Source: Planctobacterium marinum
GTDB lineage: Bacteria; Pseudomonadota; Gammaproteobacteria; Enterobacterales; Alteromonadaceae
DNA length: 64,000 bases
Direction of reading: 5' to 3'
Assembly: GCF_020687805.1 (NCBI RefSeq)
Contig: NZ_JAJEWQ010000001.1
Span: 653,232-717,231 of the forward strand
In this document: positions 8,884 to 16,388 of the stretch, in pieces
Layout of the letters: every line of letters begins with the position of its first letter
Position numbering within the stretch: position 1 is the stretch's first letter
The notes under the pieces: generated by a model
Databases searched by the model: none
Told to the model about the DNA's origin: nothing
What the model saw: the letters and a program-made list of their open reading frames with translations, nothing else
Position numbers and translations under genes: made by a program

Positions 8884-8909
8884 AATAAATGCCACCGGTG
8901 GCATTTATT
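8884..8909. promoter_or_regulatory. Perfect 26-bp LacI-type palindrome over a candidate promoter
   Basis: The two 13-nt arms (AATAAATGCCACC and its reverse complement) are perfect, with the CG centre typical of LacI-family operators. On the minus strand a TTTACA (8914-8909) stands 17 nt before CATTTA (8891-8886), so the palindrome would fill the spacer of a candidate pectate lyase promoter. Pectin regulons of many proteobacteria use LacI-family repressors with ACCGGT-type sites. No such regulator gene is in this window, so it would have to act in trans. Confidence 0.65.
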
Positions 8910-9212
8910 GTAAAAAATCAAAGGCGCGTAGGCCTTTCTGTTGTGTCTATTGATAACTTTGTGATTGACGGTTGCTTACAGGCAACCACTCTACATCCTT
9001 GATTACATCCCAGTAACATCCCATTAACATGCAAAGTTATAACCTATAGTCCCGCCTAAGGTCAAATAATAACCCCATTTTTTTCTGTTTCATTGCTGAA
9101 GTTGCTAATTTACATTTAAAAATGTCAAAAACGAGTTCGAATAGGCCCATTCAGACGACAACATTACTCAAATGATAGAACTTCTAGTCGAATTTAATTA
9201 ATTAGGAGTGAT

Positions 9213-9635
9213 ATGAACATGATTGAATGGGATGGCAACCGCAAGGGTTTATTACCCTTACTTTGGGTTTTTCTGACAGTGAATTATATTTATTGCGATG
9301 TGTTTACTTTGCACCTGGCTAAATATTTAGAAGCATTTTTATCCGGTGACGTAGGTGGAATGCATATTACCGAGGAATTTTTACTGGTTTTTGCTTTCAT
9401 CATGCAAATTCCGATGATTATGATCCCGCTGTCCCGGCTTCTCAGCTACAAACTAAACAAATATGCCAACATCATTGCTGGAGTGATTACCACCGGGGTA
9501 CAAACCTATACCGTCTTTATGGGAGGCACACTGCACTATATGTTTTTCAGTTTTTTTGAGATTAGCACGGGGTTAATCATTATTTATTTAGCGATTTCAT
9601 GGAAACCGAGTGCAATTGAAGGAGAAACAACATAG
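9213..9635 (+). CDS. Small membrane protein, about four TM segments (DUF6326-like)
   Basis: A 140-aa protein with hydrophobic stretches at about 13-30, 55-75, 85-105 and 110-128. NYIYCDVFTL near residue 25 resembles what I recall of the DUF6326 family of small bacterial membrane proteins; that assignment is from memory and uncertain. An AGGAG site (9203-9207) lies 5 nt before the ATG. It converges with the adjacent AraC-type gene (10 nt between stops), which may regulate it, although this is only positional. No function is known to me. Confidence 0.7.
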   Translation: MNMIEWDGNRKGLLPLLWVFLTVNYIYCDVFTLHLAKYLEAFLSGDVGGMHITEEFLLVFAFIMQIPMIMIPLSRLLSYKLNKYANIIAGVITTGVQTYTVFMGGTLHYMFFSFFEISTGLIIIYLAISWKPSAIEGETT

Positions 9636-9645
9636 CCAGGTAATA

Positions 9646-10776
9646 TTATTGGTTTAGTGAGTTTCGATAAACTGACGGGCTATGTCCCGTCATGTTTTTA
9701 AAGGCGGTGTTAAATGTGGATTTAGAGTTGAAACCGACATCAAAGGCGATAGTCGTGATTAATTTGTCACTCTGCGCTAATTCCCGCTTTGCTTCTTCCA
9801 CCCGATAACGGTTGACGAACTGAAAGAAACGCGTATTCAGATGTTGCGATAAGGTCTCTGAAATATGGTTTTCTGTCTCTGCAATTGCCTGAGATAACCT
9901 GTTCAGCGACAAGTCGTCTTGCAAAAACAACTTGTCTTCAACCATAGCCCTGTGAAGTTTGGAAGCAATTAATTGCATCTTCTCACTGCTGATAATGGCT
10001 TCGCGAGGCTGACTGGTGCGAGGTGCGCCTTTTTCAGATTGCTCTAATATTTTCTGTGCCAGCGATTTTTGAATAAAAATTCCCAGGGCAATAACTTCAA
10101 GTGTTGGCAGCAGCTTACCAGAGCCAACCCACAACCAACCCATCGCCCCCGCCATAAACTCCACTGAAAACAGTAGCCATACGGCGCCCCAAACCCACAA
10201 AATGGATCTAAACCAGGCTAGTGAATTGTGCTCTATCTCAGAAAACCGCTCCATAAGTTGTTGCACGTGAGCGCTATGCAATTTCAGCGATAATATTAGA
10301 AAAACAGCGGTAAACACGATAAATGTTACGGTGCTAAACAAGCAGGTAAATAAAGCAATGCGCCACAATTCTGGATCGCGTGTGGCAGGACTTGCCAGTG
10401 CCAGCTTTTCTGCCGGGCTAATCAAAAACATAAAGGGCAACATCGCCACAACCACCAAAATCGGACCGGCAGCAGCTAACCACAAAATCTTTTTATCTAC
10501 GGCTTTTTCAGCAGACATAGTGGCATGAGCATAAAGATACAAAGCTGGTCCCAACAGTAATCTGAAAGGTAATTGCAACCCCGCCAGACCGGGCGCATAA
10601 ACGTAGGCACCGGAATAAATGAACAGTTCACCCAGCAAATGGACGAGCAATAACACAAACAGTCCCTGAAGATAAAAGTTTTGCTTTTGTGCTGGTCTTT
10701 TAAAAACCTGCAACAAGGCCATTAACACCATGCCCAACATGCAGGAGTATAAAACTGTGGGAAACAGATCTATCAT
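9646..10776 (-). CDS. Membrane-anchored AraC-family transcriptional regulator
   Basis: A 376-aa hybrid. Residues 1 to about 245 contain roughly seven hydrophobic segments (for example LYSCMLGMVLMALLQVF, GLFVLLLVHLLGELFIY, ILWLAAAGPILVVVAMLPFMF). The last 100 residues are an AraC-type double helix-turn-helix (LNRLSQAIAETENHISETLSQ, then TIAFDVGFNSKSTFNTAFKNMTGHSPS). Regulators of this build sense an envelope or small-molecule signal through the membrane part and bind DNA with the cytoplasmic end. Target and ligand are not evident. The closest candidates are the convergent membrane-protein gene and the CPBP gene 95 nt upstream. Confidence 0.88.
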   Translation of the reverse strand: MIDLFPTVLYSCMLGMVLMALLQVFKRPAQKQNFYLQGLFVLLLVHLLGELFIYSGAYVYAPGLAGLQLPFRLLLGPALYLYAHATMSAEKAVDKKILWLAAAGPILVVVAMLPFMFLISPAEKLALASPATRDPELWRIALFTCLFSTVTFIVFTAVFLILSLKLHSAHVQQLMERFSEIEHNSLAWFRSILWVWGAVWLLFSVEFMAGAMGWLWVGSGKLLPTLEVIALGIFIQKSLAQKILEQSEKGAPRTSQPREAIISSEKMQLIASKLHRAMVEDKLFLQDDLSLNRLSQAIAETENHISETLSQHLNTRFFQFVNRYRVEEAKRELAQSDKLITTIAFDVGFNSKSTFNTAFKNMTGHSPSVYRNSLNQ

Positions 10777-10871
10777 TTCATGAAGCTCAATGATTTTTTA
10801 TTGTTTTAAATACATATTGATTAATATCATCTAAATTTTGAATTTATTTCTAATAAGGCTAGACAAGTATC

Positions 10872-11618
10872 TTAAAATACAGCGGTCAGACAATGTAATA
10901 CTAGATCCAGACTAAAATGCGCAACTATGGCAGAAATAAGTCCATAACGCCAAAAGCACCAGCCATATAAAATAGAAACGCAGGTATTTCCTATAACGGT
11001 ACCCCAAATAGCAAACGCATCGGTTACCCCATAAGACATCAGTTGGGGAAGATGGGCTGTCCCAAATAAAATACCCACCACTAATATTGTCCAAAATACT
11101 ACGACATCAGTTAAAGTTTTTTTTAGGAGCAGGTTTTGTATGGCAAACAAGAGTAACGTCATTAATCCAAGCCTGAACCAAATTTCTTCCCCAACACTTG
11201 CCCCAAGAGACACGAGGAATCCACCGATAACTCCCCTAAAACCATATTCTGGCATCTCATCGGGCAAAGCGGAATCACTTCCCCAGCGAATTGCCAACAG
11301 GAATGCGCCCAAGGCAATTCCGTTTATAAACGCAAATTTCACCCCTCTCTGTAGCCCGTTAGTTTCAGATGTTCTCTCGCTCACTAAGCCAAGGCCCAGC
11401 TTTTTGCCGCATGTGAGCCCTACAAGCAATGCTGGTAAAGTGCATAAAGACAAGAATAAAAGGCTGGGTACTATAGTAACAATGAAGTCTTCATCAGAAA
11501 CCATCTTTTCGTAAGCAATGTAACTGAACTGCGTTAACAAAGTGGCCAGAAACAAAAACATCAATTGAAATAGAAAATCACGGCGATTTTTATAAATGGA
11601 TAACAAAACAGCTTCCAT
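10872..11618 (-). CDS. CPBP-family intramembrane protease-like protein
   Basis: A 248-aa polytopic membrane protein of the CAAX/Abi (CPBP) family, intramembrane metalloproteases related to Rce1. Expected motifs are present: GEEIWFR (Glu144, Glu145, Arg149), FGTAHLPQ with His189, and VAHFSLDL with His234. Bacterial members act in bacteriocin immunity or in unknown processes; nothing here identifies a substrate. I chose ATG 11618, which begins a plausible cytoplasmic N-terminus. The frame extends to a TTG at 11666, and neither start has a convincing ribosome-binding site, so the N-terminus is unsure. Confidence 0.75.
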   Translation of the reverse strand: MEAVLLSIYKNRRDFLFQLMFLFLATLLTQFSYIAYEKMVSDEDFIVTIVPSLLFLSLCTLPALLVGLTCGKKLGLGLVSERTSETNGLQRGVKFAFINGIALGAFLLAIRWGSDSALPDEMPEYGFRGVIGGFLVSLGASVGEEIWFRLGLMTLLLFAIQNLLLKKTLTDVVVFWTILVVGILFGTAHLPQLMSYGVTDAFAIWGTVIGNTCVSILYGWCFWRYGLISAIVAHFSLDLVLHCLTAVF

Positions 11619-11719
11619 GACATTTATACTGGCTCTCAGGATAAAGAAATGACCACATAGCAACAAACAATAAGATGTTATTAAACGTAAATTTCGTAGA
11701 CTGATAGACCACTCGAAAG

Positions 11720-12322
11720 CTAAGTGCCCTTTTCCACTACCAGATAGGTGTGTAATTCGGGATGCTGATCAAACTCCAGATGGCGAATGATACAACCGGC
11801 GTCCATAAACAGAGTTAAGAACCCATTTAAGCCCAACGAGGAATAATAAACTTCTGGCCCCATTGCTTTATTTTGATGGTCCCCTGCCTCTTCCGTACCA
11901 CCAAAAGTAAAAATAAATACGCCATCGGGATTAAGTGCCGCAATAATCTTATTCAGCACTGGTTTTTGCATATCCAATGGAATATGCCAGATACTGTCCC
12001 ACGCTGTGATGAAATCGTATTGCTGCGTTAAATTAAACTCACAGATATCTCCGTGATAAAAACACACATCAGGGTTGCGCTGACGAGCCAGCTCAATCAT
12101 CTTTGCCGAAACATCTAATCCCGAATATTGATAGCCACGAGATACCAATAAATCAAGAAACCGCCCGGTACAGCCGCAACCAATATCCAACGCACTTCCC
12201 TCGGGTTGTGCAAAGCCCAGCGCTTTTTCATGGGCTGCAATACCATTCTGGCGATTAAAGGATTCTCGCTGCCACAAATGAGTAATTTGGTCGTAGGCTT
12301 TGCCTGTTTCAATTGGTTTCAT
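11720..12322 (-). CDS. Class I SAM-dependent methyltransferase
   Basis: A 200-aa protein with a Rossmann methyltransferase fold. Motif I is ALDIGCGCTGRFLDLL at about 43-58, the acidic loop after strand 2 is YSGLDVSAKMIELAR, motif post-I is CFYHGDICEF, and FITAWDSIWHIP is motif II. The overall form is that of small-molecule methyltransferases (Methyltransf_25/11 type), but the substrate cannot be read from the sequence. It stands alone between the CPBP and ExoD-like genes on the same strand, with short gaps on both sides, so shared transcription is possible. Confidence 0.82.
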   Translation of the reverse strand: MKPIETGKAYDQITHLWQRESFNRQNGIAAHEKALGFAQPEGSALDIGCGCTGRFLDLLVSRGYQYSGLDVSAKMIELARQRNPDVCFYHGDICEFNLTQQYDFITAWDSIWHIPLDMQKPVLNKIIAALNPDGVFIFTFGGTEEAGDHQNKAMGPEVYYSSLGLNGFLTLFMDAGCIIRHLEFDQHPELHTYLVVEKGT

Positions 12323-12363
12323 TGCAGCTTTCTTTTACTTTATCGTTCTAAATTCTGTGATGC

Positions 12364-12966
12364 TTAAAAAACCAGGAAAAACAATCCGGTCATCACACTC
12401 ACTCCCAGCAGCGCCGCTGCAATTTGCACTAAACCATCACGCTCTAACAATCCCAGTCCCATAATCATCAACACCAGAGCAGGTCCTAAATTGGTAAATG
12501 GTACCGGCAATGTGATAATGGCCCCCAACAAGGTAATGATAAAACCATTAATACGGTCAACAATAAAAGCTTCGGTGAATTGCCAGCGCGGTTTTAAAAA
12601 ACGCTCTATCGCCCTGATTTTTGGCTCAAAAGTCAGTAAGGCTTTAGCCACACTGGGTCCACTAAGCGGGCGTTCCAGGATAAATTTGGGTAACCAGGCC
12701 TTAGTGCGCCCAAAGCTCATCTGAATACCCAGGCACATGATCAGGATACCAGCAAACAGGGATACAAACGGGATCACATTAAAAATAGACAGGAGTATCA
12801 GAAGCAAACCGAAAGTCCGATCTCCCATGCGGTCCGTCAACATTCGCAAAGTGATTTTTTCCTGACCGCACTGCTCAATCAGAGAAACAAGGACATCAGA
12901 GGTGCGAGTTCGCGGCGTCTCAGGAATGGTAAACAGCGTTTTGTCAGTATTTTTATTTTGCGTCAA
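12364..12966 (-). CDS. ExoD-like exopolysaccharide synthesis membrane protein
   Basis: A 200-aa membrane protein resembling the ExoD family (named for a Rhizobium protein affecting exopolysaccharide and alkali tolerance). An N-terminal cytoplasmic region (1-45) ends in RMGDRTFGLLLILLSIFNVIPF. Conserved family features include the glycine/proline-rich hydrophobic segments GILIMCLGIQMSFGR and LGAIITLPVPFTNLGPALVLMIMGLGLLERDG. There are about four membrane spans. Its biochemical function is not established. No polysaccharide genes adjoin it. Confidence 0.8.
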   Translation of the reverse strand: MTQNKNTDKTLFTIPETPRTRTSDVLVSLIEQCGQEKITLRMLTDRMGDRTFGLLLILLSIFNVIPFVSLFAGILIMCLGIQMSFGRTKAWLPKFILERPLSGPSVAKALLTFEPKIRAIERFLKPRWQFTEAFIVDRINGFIITLLGAIITLPVPFTNLGPALVLMIMGLGLLERDGLVQIAAALLGVSVMTGLFFLVF

Positions 12967-13123
12967 ACTACTTCACCAATGAGCTGTTCTTGTCCTGATT
13001 GTTCCGATTTTAGGTCAATTACACAGGTTCTACCAATTGCTAATGGCGATACTTGATATTGCCATACAAGGCTGCATAACGAGCGCAAAAATCAGACTGT
13101 TCAAGACGTAGCAACTCGTCGAA

Positions 13124-14032
13124 CTAATCTTGGCAGTATGGATGCTCTGCCTGCCAGTGTCGGGCGATTTGCTCGCGGGTACACAGCCAAACGTGATCTT
13201 TGGCTTTTACATACTCTACAAAACGTTTTAAAGCAGCGAATCTGGCAGGTCTGCCAATGATGCGATTATGTAAGCCAATGGATAACATTTTAGGCTGCAT
13301 CTGCCCTTCTTCATAGAGAATGTCAAAGGCATCCTTGAGATACTGATAGAACTGTTCCCCACTATTAAAACCCTGCGCGGTTGCAAAGCGCATATCGTTA
13401 GTATCCAGGGTATAAGGCACCATCAACAGGGGTTTGCCATTTTGAGTATCATAATAAGGCAAATCGTCCGCATAACTGTCTGCGCAATAGAGGATATCTT
13501 CTCGTTCGGCGATTAATTTCAGTGTGTTTGGGCTGGTTCTGCCTGTGTACCAGCCAACCGGCGCTTTGCCGGTTAACTGTGTATGCAGTCTGATGGCCTC
13601 ATCAATTTGCTGGCGTTCCTGAGCTATGTCCATATCCTGATAATGAATCCAACGCAATCCGTGACTGGCAATTTCCCAGTCTGCCTGCAACATGGCCTGT
13701 ACCGCTTCCGGGTTGCGTTGCATCGCCATAGTGACACCAAACACCGTGATTGGGATATGATGCTCCAGAAACAATCGGTGCAATCGCCAAAATCCGGCGC
13801 GGCTGCCGTATTCGTAGATGGACTCCATGGACAGGTGGCGATCAGGATAAGCCTGGGCGCCTATAATTTCTGAAAGAAATTTTTCTGAGTGGCTGTCACC
13901 GTGTAAAACGCAGTTTTCGCCGCCTTCTTCATAGTTAAGTACAAACTGTACCGCAATCTGCGCCCCACCGGGCCAATTGGCATCTGGCGGATTGGCGCCA
14001 TAACCCTTTAAATCTCTGGGATAACTGGCCAT
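13124..14032 (-). CDS. puuE: Allantoinase PuuE (polysaccharide-deacetylase fold)
   Basis: PuuE hydrolyses allantoin to allantoate. It is a metal-independent member of the NodB/polysaccharide deacetylase superfamily, unrelated to the amidohydrolase allantoinases. The start is ATG 14032 (MASYPRDLKGYGANPPDANWPGG), matching the usual PuuE N-terminus; the frame runs on to 14083 inside the tetR gene, but the shorter form gives 302 aa, the family size. Motifs include VQFVLNYEEGGENCVLHGD, YEYGSRAGFWRL, EIASHGLRWI and the C-terminal SIGLHNRIIGRPARF. It lies 5 nt downstream of the RutR-like gene and completes the pathway encoded divergently by xdhABC-uraD-hiuH-guaD-puuD. Confidence 0.93.
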   Translation of the reverse strand: MASYPRDLKGYGANPPDANWPGGAQIAVQFVLNYEEGGENCVLHGDSHSEKFLSEIIGAQAYPDRHLSMESIYEYGSRAGFWRLHRLFLEHHIPITVFGVTMAMQRNPEAVQAMLQADWEIASHGLRWIHYQDMDIAQERQQIDEAIRLHTQLTGKAPVGWYTGRTSPNTLKLIAEREDILYCADSYADDLPYYDTQNGKPLLMVPYTLDTNDMRFATAQGFNSGEQFYQYLKDAFDILYEEGQMQPKMLSIGLHNRIIGRPARFAALKRFVEYVKAKDHVWLCTREQIARHWQAEHPYCQD

Positions 14033-14037
14033 AACTT

Positions 14038-14685
14038 TTATTCCGGTACTTTCAGGCCACAACTGCTCAAAATTGAGCGACACAGGTAATCGCCAACATC
14101 CTGGAAGCCTTTTTTATTCAACATCTTGCCATCCTTTAATATACTGATCTGAGCGGAGAAATCAGCGTAATGCTGGGTGGTAGCCCAAATCTGAAACATC
14201 AACATCGCCGGGTCCACATTGGCCATTTTGCCGTCCTGAATCCATTGCTGAATAATGGCAATACGAGATTGAAACCAGCTAACCATGCCGGCCTTAATTT
14301 CATCAGACAGTTGCTCTGCTCCTTTGATCATTTCCATCGCAAAGATTTTAGAGGCTTCGGGATAAGTGCGGGATATTTCCAGTTTTTCGCGGATATAACG
14401 CGACAAGGCGACCGCCGGATCATCCTGCGCTGTTGCGTGATCAAAACTGGAATTCCACAGAGACAAAATATCGCTCAACACGGCTTCATAGATGCCCTGT
14501 TTAGACTTGAAATAATAAAGTACGTTAGCTTTGGGTAATCCGGCTTTTTCTGCCACTTCCTGTACAGTTGCTCCCTGATAACCTTTAGTGGCAAATACAG
14601 TCACCGCAGCTTTAATAATTTTACCGTAATTTGCCTGTCTGACACTGCCCTTTACGTTCTTTTTGACGCTTTTTTGCACTAGCAC
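14038..14685 (-). CDS. RutR-like TetR-family regulator of the purine locus
   Basis: A 215-aa TetR repressor. The helix-turn-helix is ATVQEVAEKAGLPKANVLYYFKSKQGIYEAVL. The ligand domain carries the segments IREKLEISRTYPEASKIFAMEMIKGA and PAMLMFQIWATTQHYADF, which closely match RutR of E. coli as I recall it. Start chosen at GTG 14685, preceded by AGAGGAAAAGAATCA, a good ribosome-binding site; the frame is open to an ATG at 14737-14739. It is the first gene of a tetR-puuE pair. A RutR-like palindrome lies over the divergent xdhA promoter, so it probably represses purine catabolism, with a pyrimidine or purine metabolite as inducer. The ligand is inferred only. Confidence 0.85.
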   Translation of the reverse strand: MLVQKSVKKNVKGSVRQANYGKIIKAAVTVFATKGYQGATVQEVAEKAGLPKANVLYYFKSKQGIYEAVLSDILSLWNSSFDHATAQDDPAVALSRYIREKLEISRTYPEASKIFAMEMIKGAEQLSDEIKAGMVSWFQSRIAIIQQWIQDGKMANVDPAMLMFQIWATTQHYADFSAQISILKDGKMLNKKGFQDVGDYLCRSILSSCGLKVPE

Positions 14686-14866
14686 TGATTCTTTTCCTCT
14701 ATCGGTATTCCAATTTCTGATAGCGATGGCTGCAAACAATATATATTAATCTTCGCAGAAAGCGCCATACTATAACAGGTACTACAGTTAATTTAGGCTA
14801 TAACAAAAAGGCATTGTCTGACTTTAGTTAGCGCCTGGCGTTTATTCAGACAACCCAATTGTTCAC

Positions 14867-14895
14867 TTGCAACCCTGTTGAAATACCAATATATT
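14867..14895 (+). promoter_or_regulatory. Sigma-70-type promoter for xdhA
   Basis: TTGCAA (14867-14872), a 17-nt spacer, and TATATT (14890-14895). The -10 box overlaps the operator starting at 14894. About 47 nt separate it from the xdhA ATG. Confidence 0.65.
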
Positions 14896-14909
14896 GACCA
14901 AACGGTCAA
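14894..14909. promoter_or_regulatory. RutR-like operator between tetR and xdhA
   Basis: TTGACCAAACGGTCAA: perfect 6-bp arms TTGACC/GGTCAA around AAAC. It matches the E. coli RutR consensus TTGACCAnnTGGTCAA at all but one position. It covers the -10 and likely start point of the xdhA promoter, the position for simple repression by the adjacent RutR-like protein. Confidence 0.75.
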
Positions 14910-14942
14910 GTTTTGCAATATATTTTAACCCGGAGGCACCTG

Positions 14943-16388
14943 ATGATCAGCTTCTTGCTGAATAATGAACCCATCCATATTAGCAATATTGATAACAATT
15001 GCACGGTTTTGGAATGGCTCAGAGAAGATAAGAAACTGTCTGGCAGCAAAGAAGGCTGTGGTTCTGGTGATTGTGGTGCCTGCACGGTTGTATTAGCAGA
15101 GATCAATAAATCCGACGATGGTCTGAATTACAAAGCCATCAACAGTTGCATTACGTTTATGTCGGCGCTGGACGGTAAACAGCTTCTCACCGTCGAACAC
15201 CTGGAAGAGCAATCACAATTACACCCGGTACAACAGGCCATGGTGGATAAGCATGGCTCACAATGTGGTTTTTGTACTCCGGGATTCGTCATGTCTATGT
15301 TTGCCCTGTATAAAGACAGAAGCAAAGGCAGCAACGATGATTTAAACAGAGATAACATTGAACACGCCCTGTCAGGCAATCTTTGTCGTTGTACCGGATA
15401 CCGCCCTATCATCGATGCAACATTACAGGCTTGCGATCAGCCTGCCCCCGATAAATTTTCCAAAACAGAGTCCGATGTCGTTCAGTCTCTGAAGGCTTTG
15501 CCCGACAATCAAGGAGTCGACGGACTGCATCTACCCAAAAGCCGCACTGAACTAGCTGCGCTAATCAACAAATATCCTGATGCACGACTGGTGGCTGGCA
15601 GCACCGACCTGGCGCTGGAAGTGACACAAATGTACAAAATCTTGCCGCAGTTGATCAGCACACGTTATGTCCCTGAACTTAATAGCCTGACAATAGATAA
15701 CAAACATTTAGTTATTGGTGCCGCTGTCACCTACAGCCAGTTACAAGACACTTTGTTAAATGAATACCCTGAACTCAATGAACTACTCACCCGACTTGGC
15801 TCTTTGCCTATCCGCAATCAGGGAACACTGGGAGGCAATGTCGCCAATGCCTCGCCAATTGGTGATATGCCGCCGGTCTTATTGGCATTAGATGCCACCC
15901 TGACCTTAGACGACGGCGAGCAAAGCAGAAGCTTGCCGGTGCAGGATTTCTTTTTAGATTACAAAAAAACGGCCCTTCGCTCCGGAGAATGGCTGCGCGA
16001 TATTCGTATTCCCGCAAAAGTGAATGCTAGTTTTTTAAGCGCTTACAAGATATCCAAACGTATCGAAGATGATATCTCAGCGGTATGTGCCGTCTTTAAT
16101 CTGCAGGTGGAAAATGGCGTTGTCAGTAACCTGCGCACCGGATTTGGTGGCGTTGCGGCCATTCCTTCTCGTTGCGCTGCACTGGAGACAGCCATCACCG
16201 GAGAAACCTGGAACAGAGAAACCATGCTAAAAGGCAAAGCCATATTAGCCAATGCTTTCAATCCAATTGATGATGTCAGAGCCACAGCGCAATACCGCAA
16301 GGATATGCTGGTTAATTTGTGGCAGCGCTTTTGGCTGGAGTCTCAGAACCACAACCACACGGAATTGAGGGTGTTGCAACATGCGTAA
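14943..16388 (+). CDS. xdhA: Xanthine dehydrogenase small subunit (2Fe-2S/FAD)
   Basis: This subunit carries the two [2Fe-2S] clusters and FAD that pass electrons from the molybdenum centre to NAD. The start is ATG 14943, with GGAGG at 14932-14936; the protein is 481 aa. Plant-type cluster ligands are Cys39, 44, 47 and 69 (CGSGDCGACTVVL). The second cluster uses Cys108, 111, 148 and 150 (CGFC, CRCTG). The FAD domain begins near 185, with LVAGSTDLALEVTQ and LGGNVANASPIGDMPP, and a CO-dehydrogenase flavoprotein C-terminal domain follows to about 470. It is the first gene of a run in which every junction from xdhA to hiuH overlaps by 4-8 nt. Confidence 0.95.
   Translation: MISFLLNNEPIHISNIDNNCTVLEWLREDKKLSGSKEGCGSGDCGACTVVLAEINKSDDGLNYKAINSCITFMSALDGKQLLTVEHLEEQSQLHPVQQAMVDKHGSQCGFCTPGFVMSMFALYKDRSKGSNDDLNRDNIEHALSGNLCRCTGYRPIIDATLQACDQPAPDKFSKTESDVVQSLKALPDNQGVDGLHLPKSRTELAALINKYPDARLVAGSTDLALEVTQMYKILPQLISTRYVPELNSLTIDNKHLVIGAAVTYSQLQDTLLNEYPELNELLTRLGSLPIRNQGTLGGNVANASPIGDMPPVLLALDATLTLDDGEQSRSLPVQDFFLDYKKTALRSGEWLRDIRIPAKVNASFLSAYKISKRIEDDISAVCAVFNLQVENGVVSNLRTGFGGVAAIPSRCAALETAITGETWNRETMLKGKAILANAFNPIDDVRATAQYRKDMLVNLWQRFWLESQNHNHTELRVLQHA

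Larger units (their letters stand above)
8779..9212. other. 434-bp divergent intergenic region
   Basis: It separates the pectate lyase gene from the rightward membrane-protein gene. It holds the two ACCGGT-centred operators described separately and a small inverted repeat GGTTGC/GCAACC (8970-8975, 8982-8987). From about 9000 to 9190 it is AT-rich without a frame I would call a gene. A GAGTTCGAAT string near 9134 is not part of a tRNA. Confidence 0.6.

Noticed and set aside
9125-9160. GAGTTCGAAT resembling a tRNA T-loop
   Set aside because: No matching acceptor, D or anticodon stems and no CCA end in the expected positions.
14033-14083. Upstream extension of puuE into the tetR gene
   Set aside because: The extra 17 codons translate the end of tetR in another frame and family members begin at the inner ATG.
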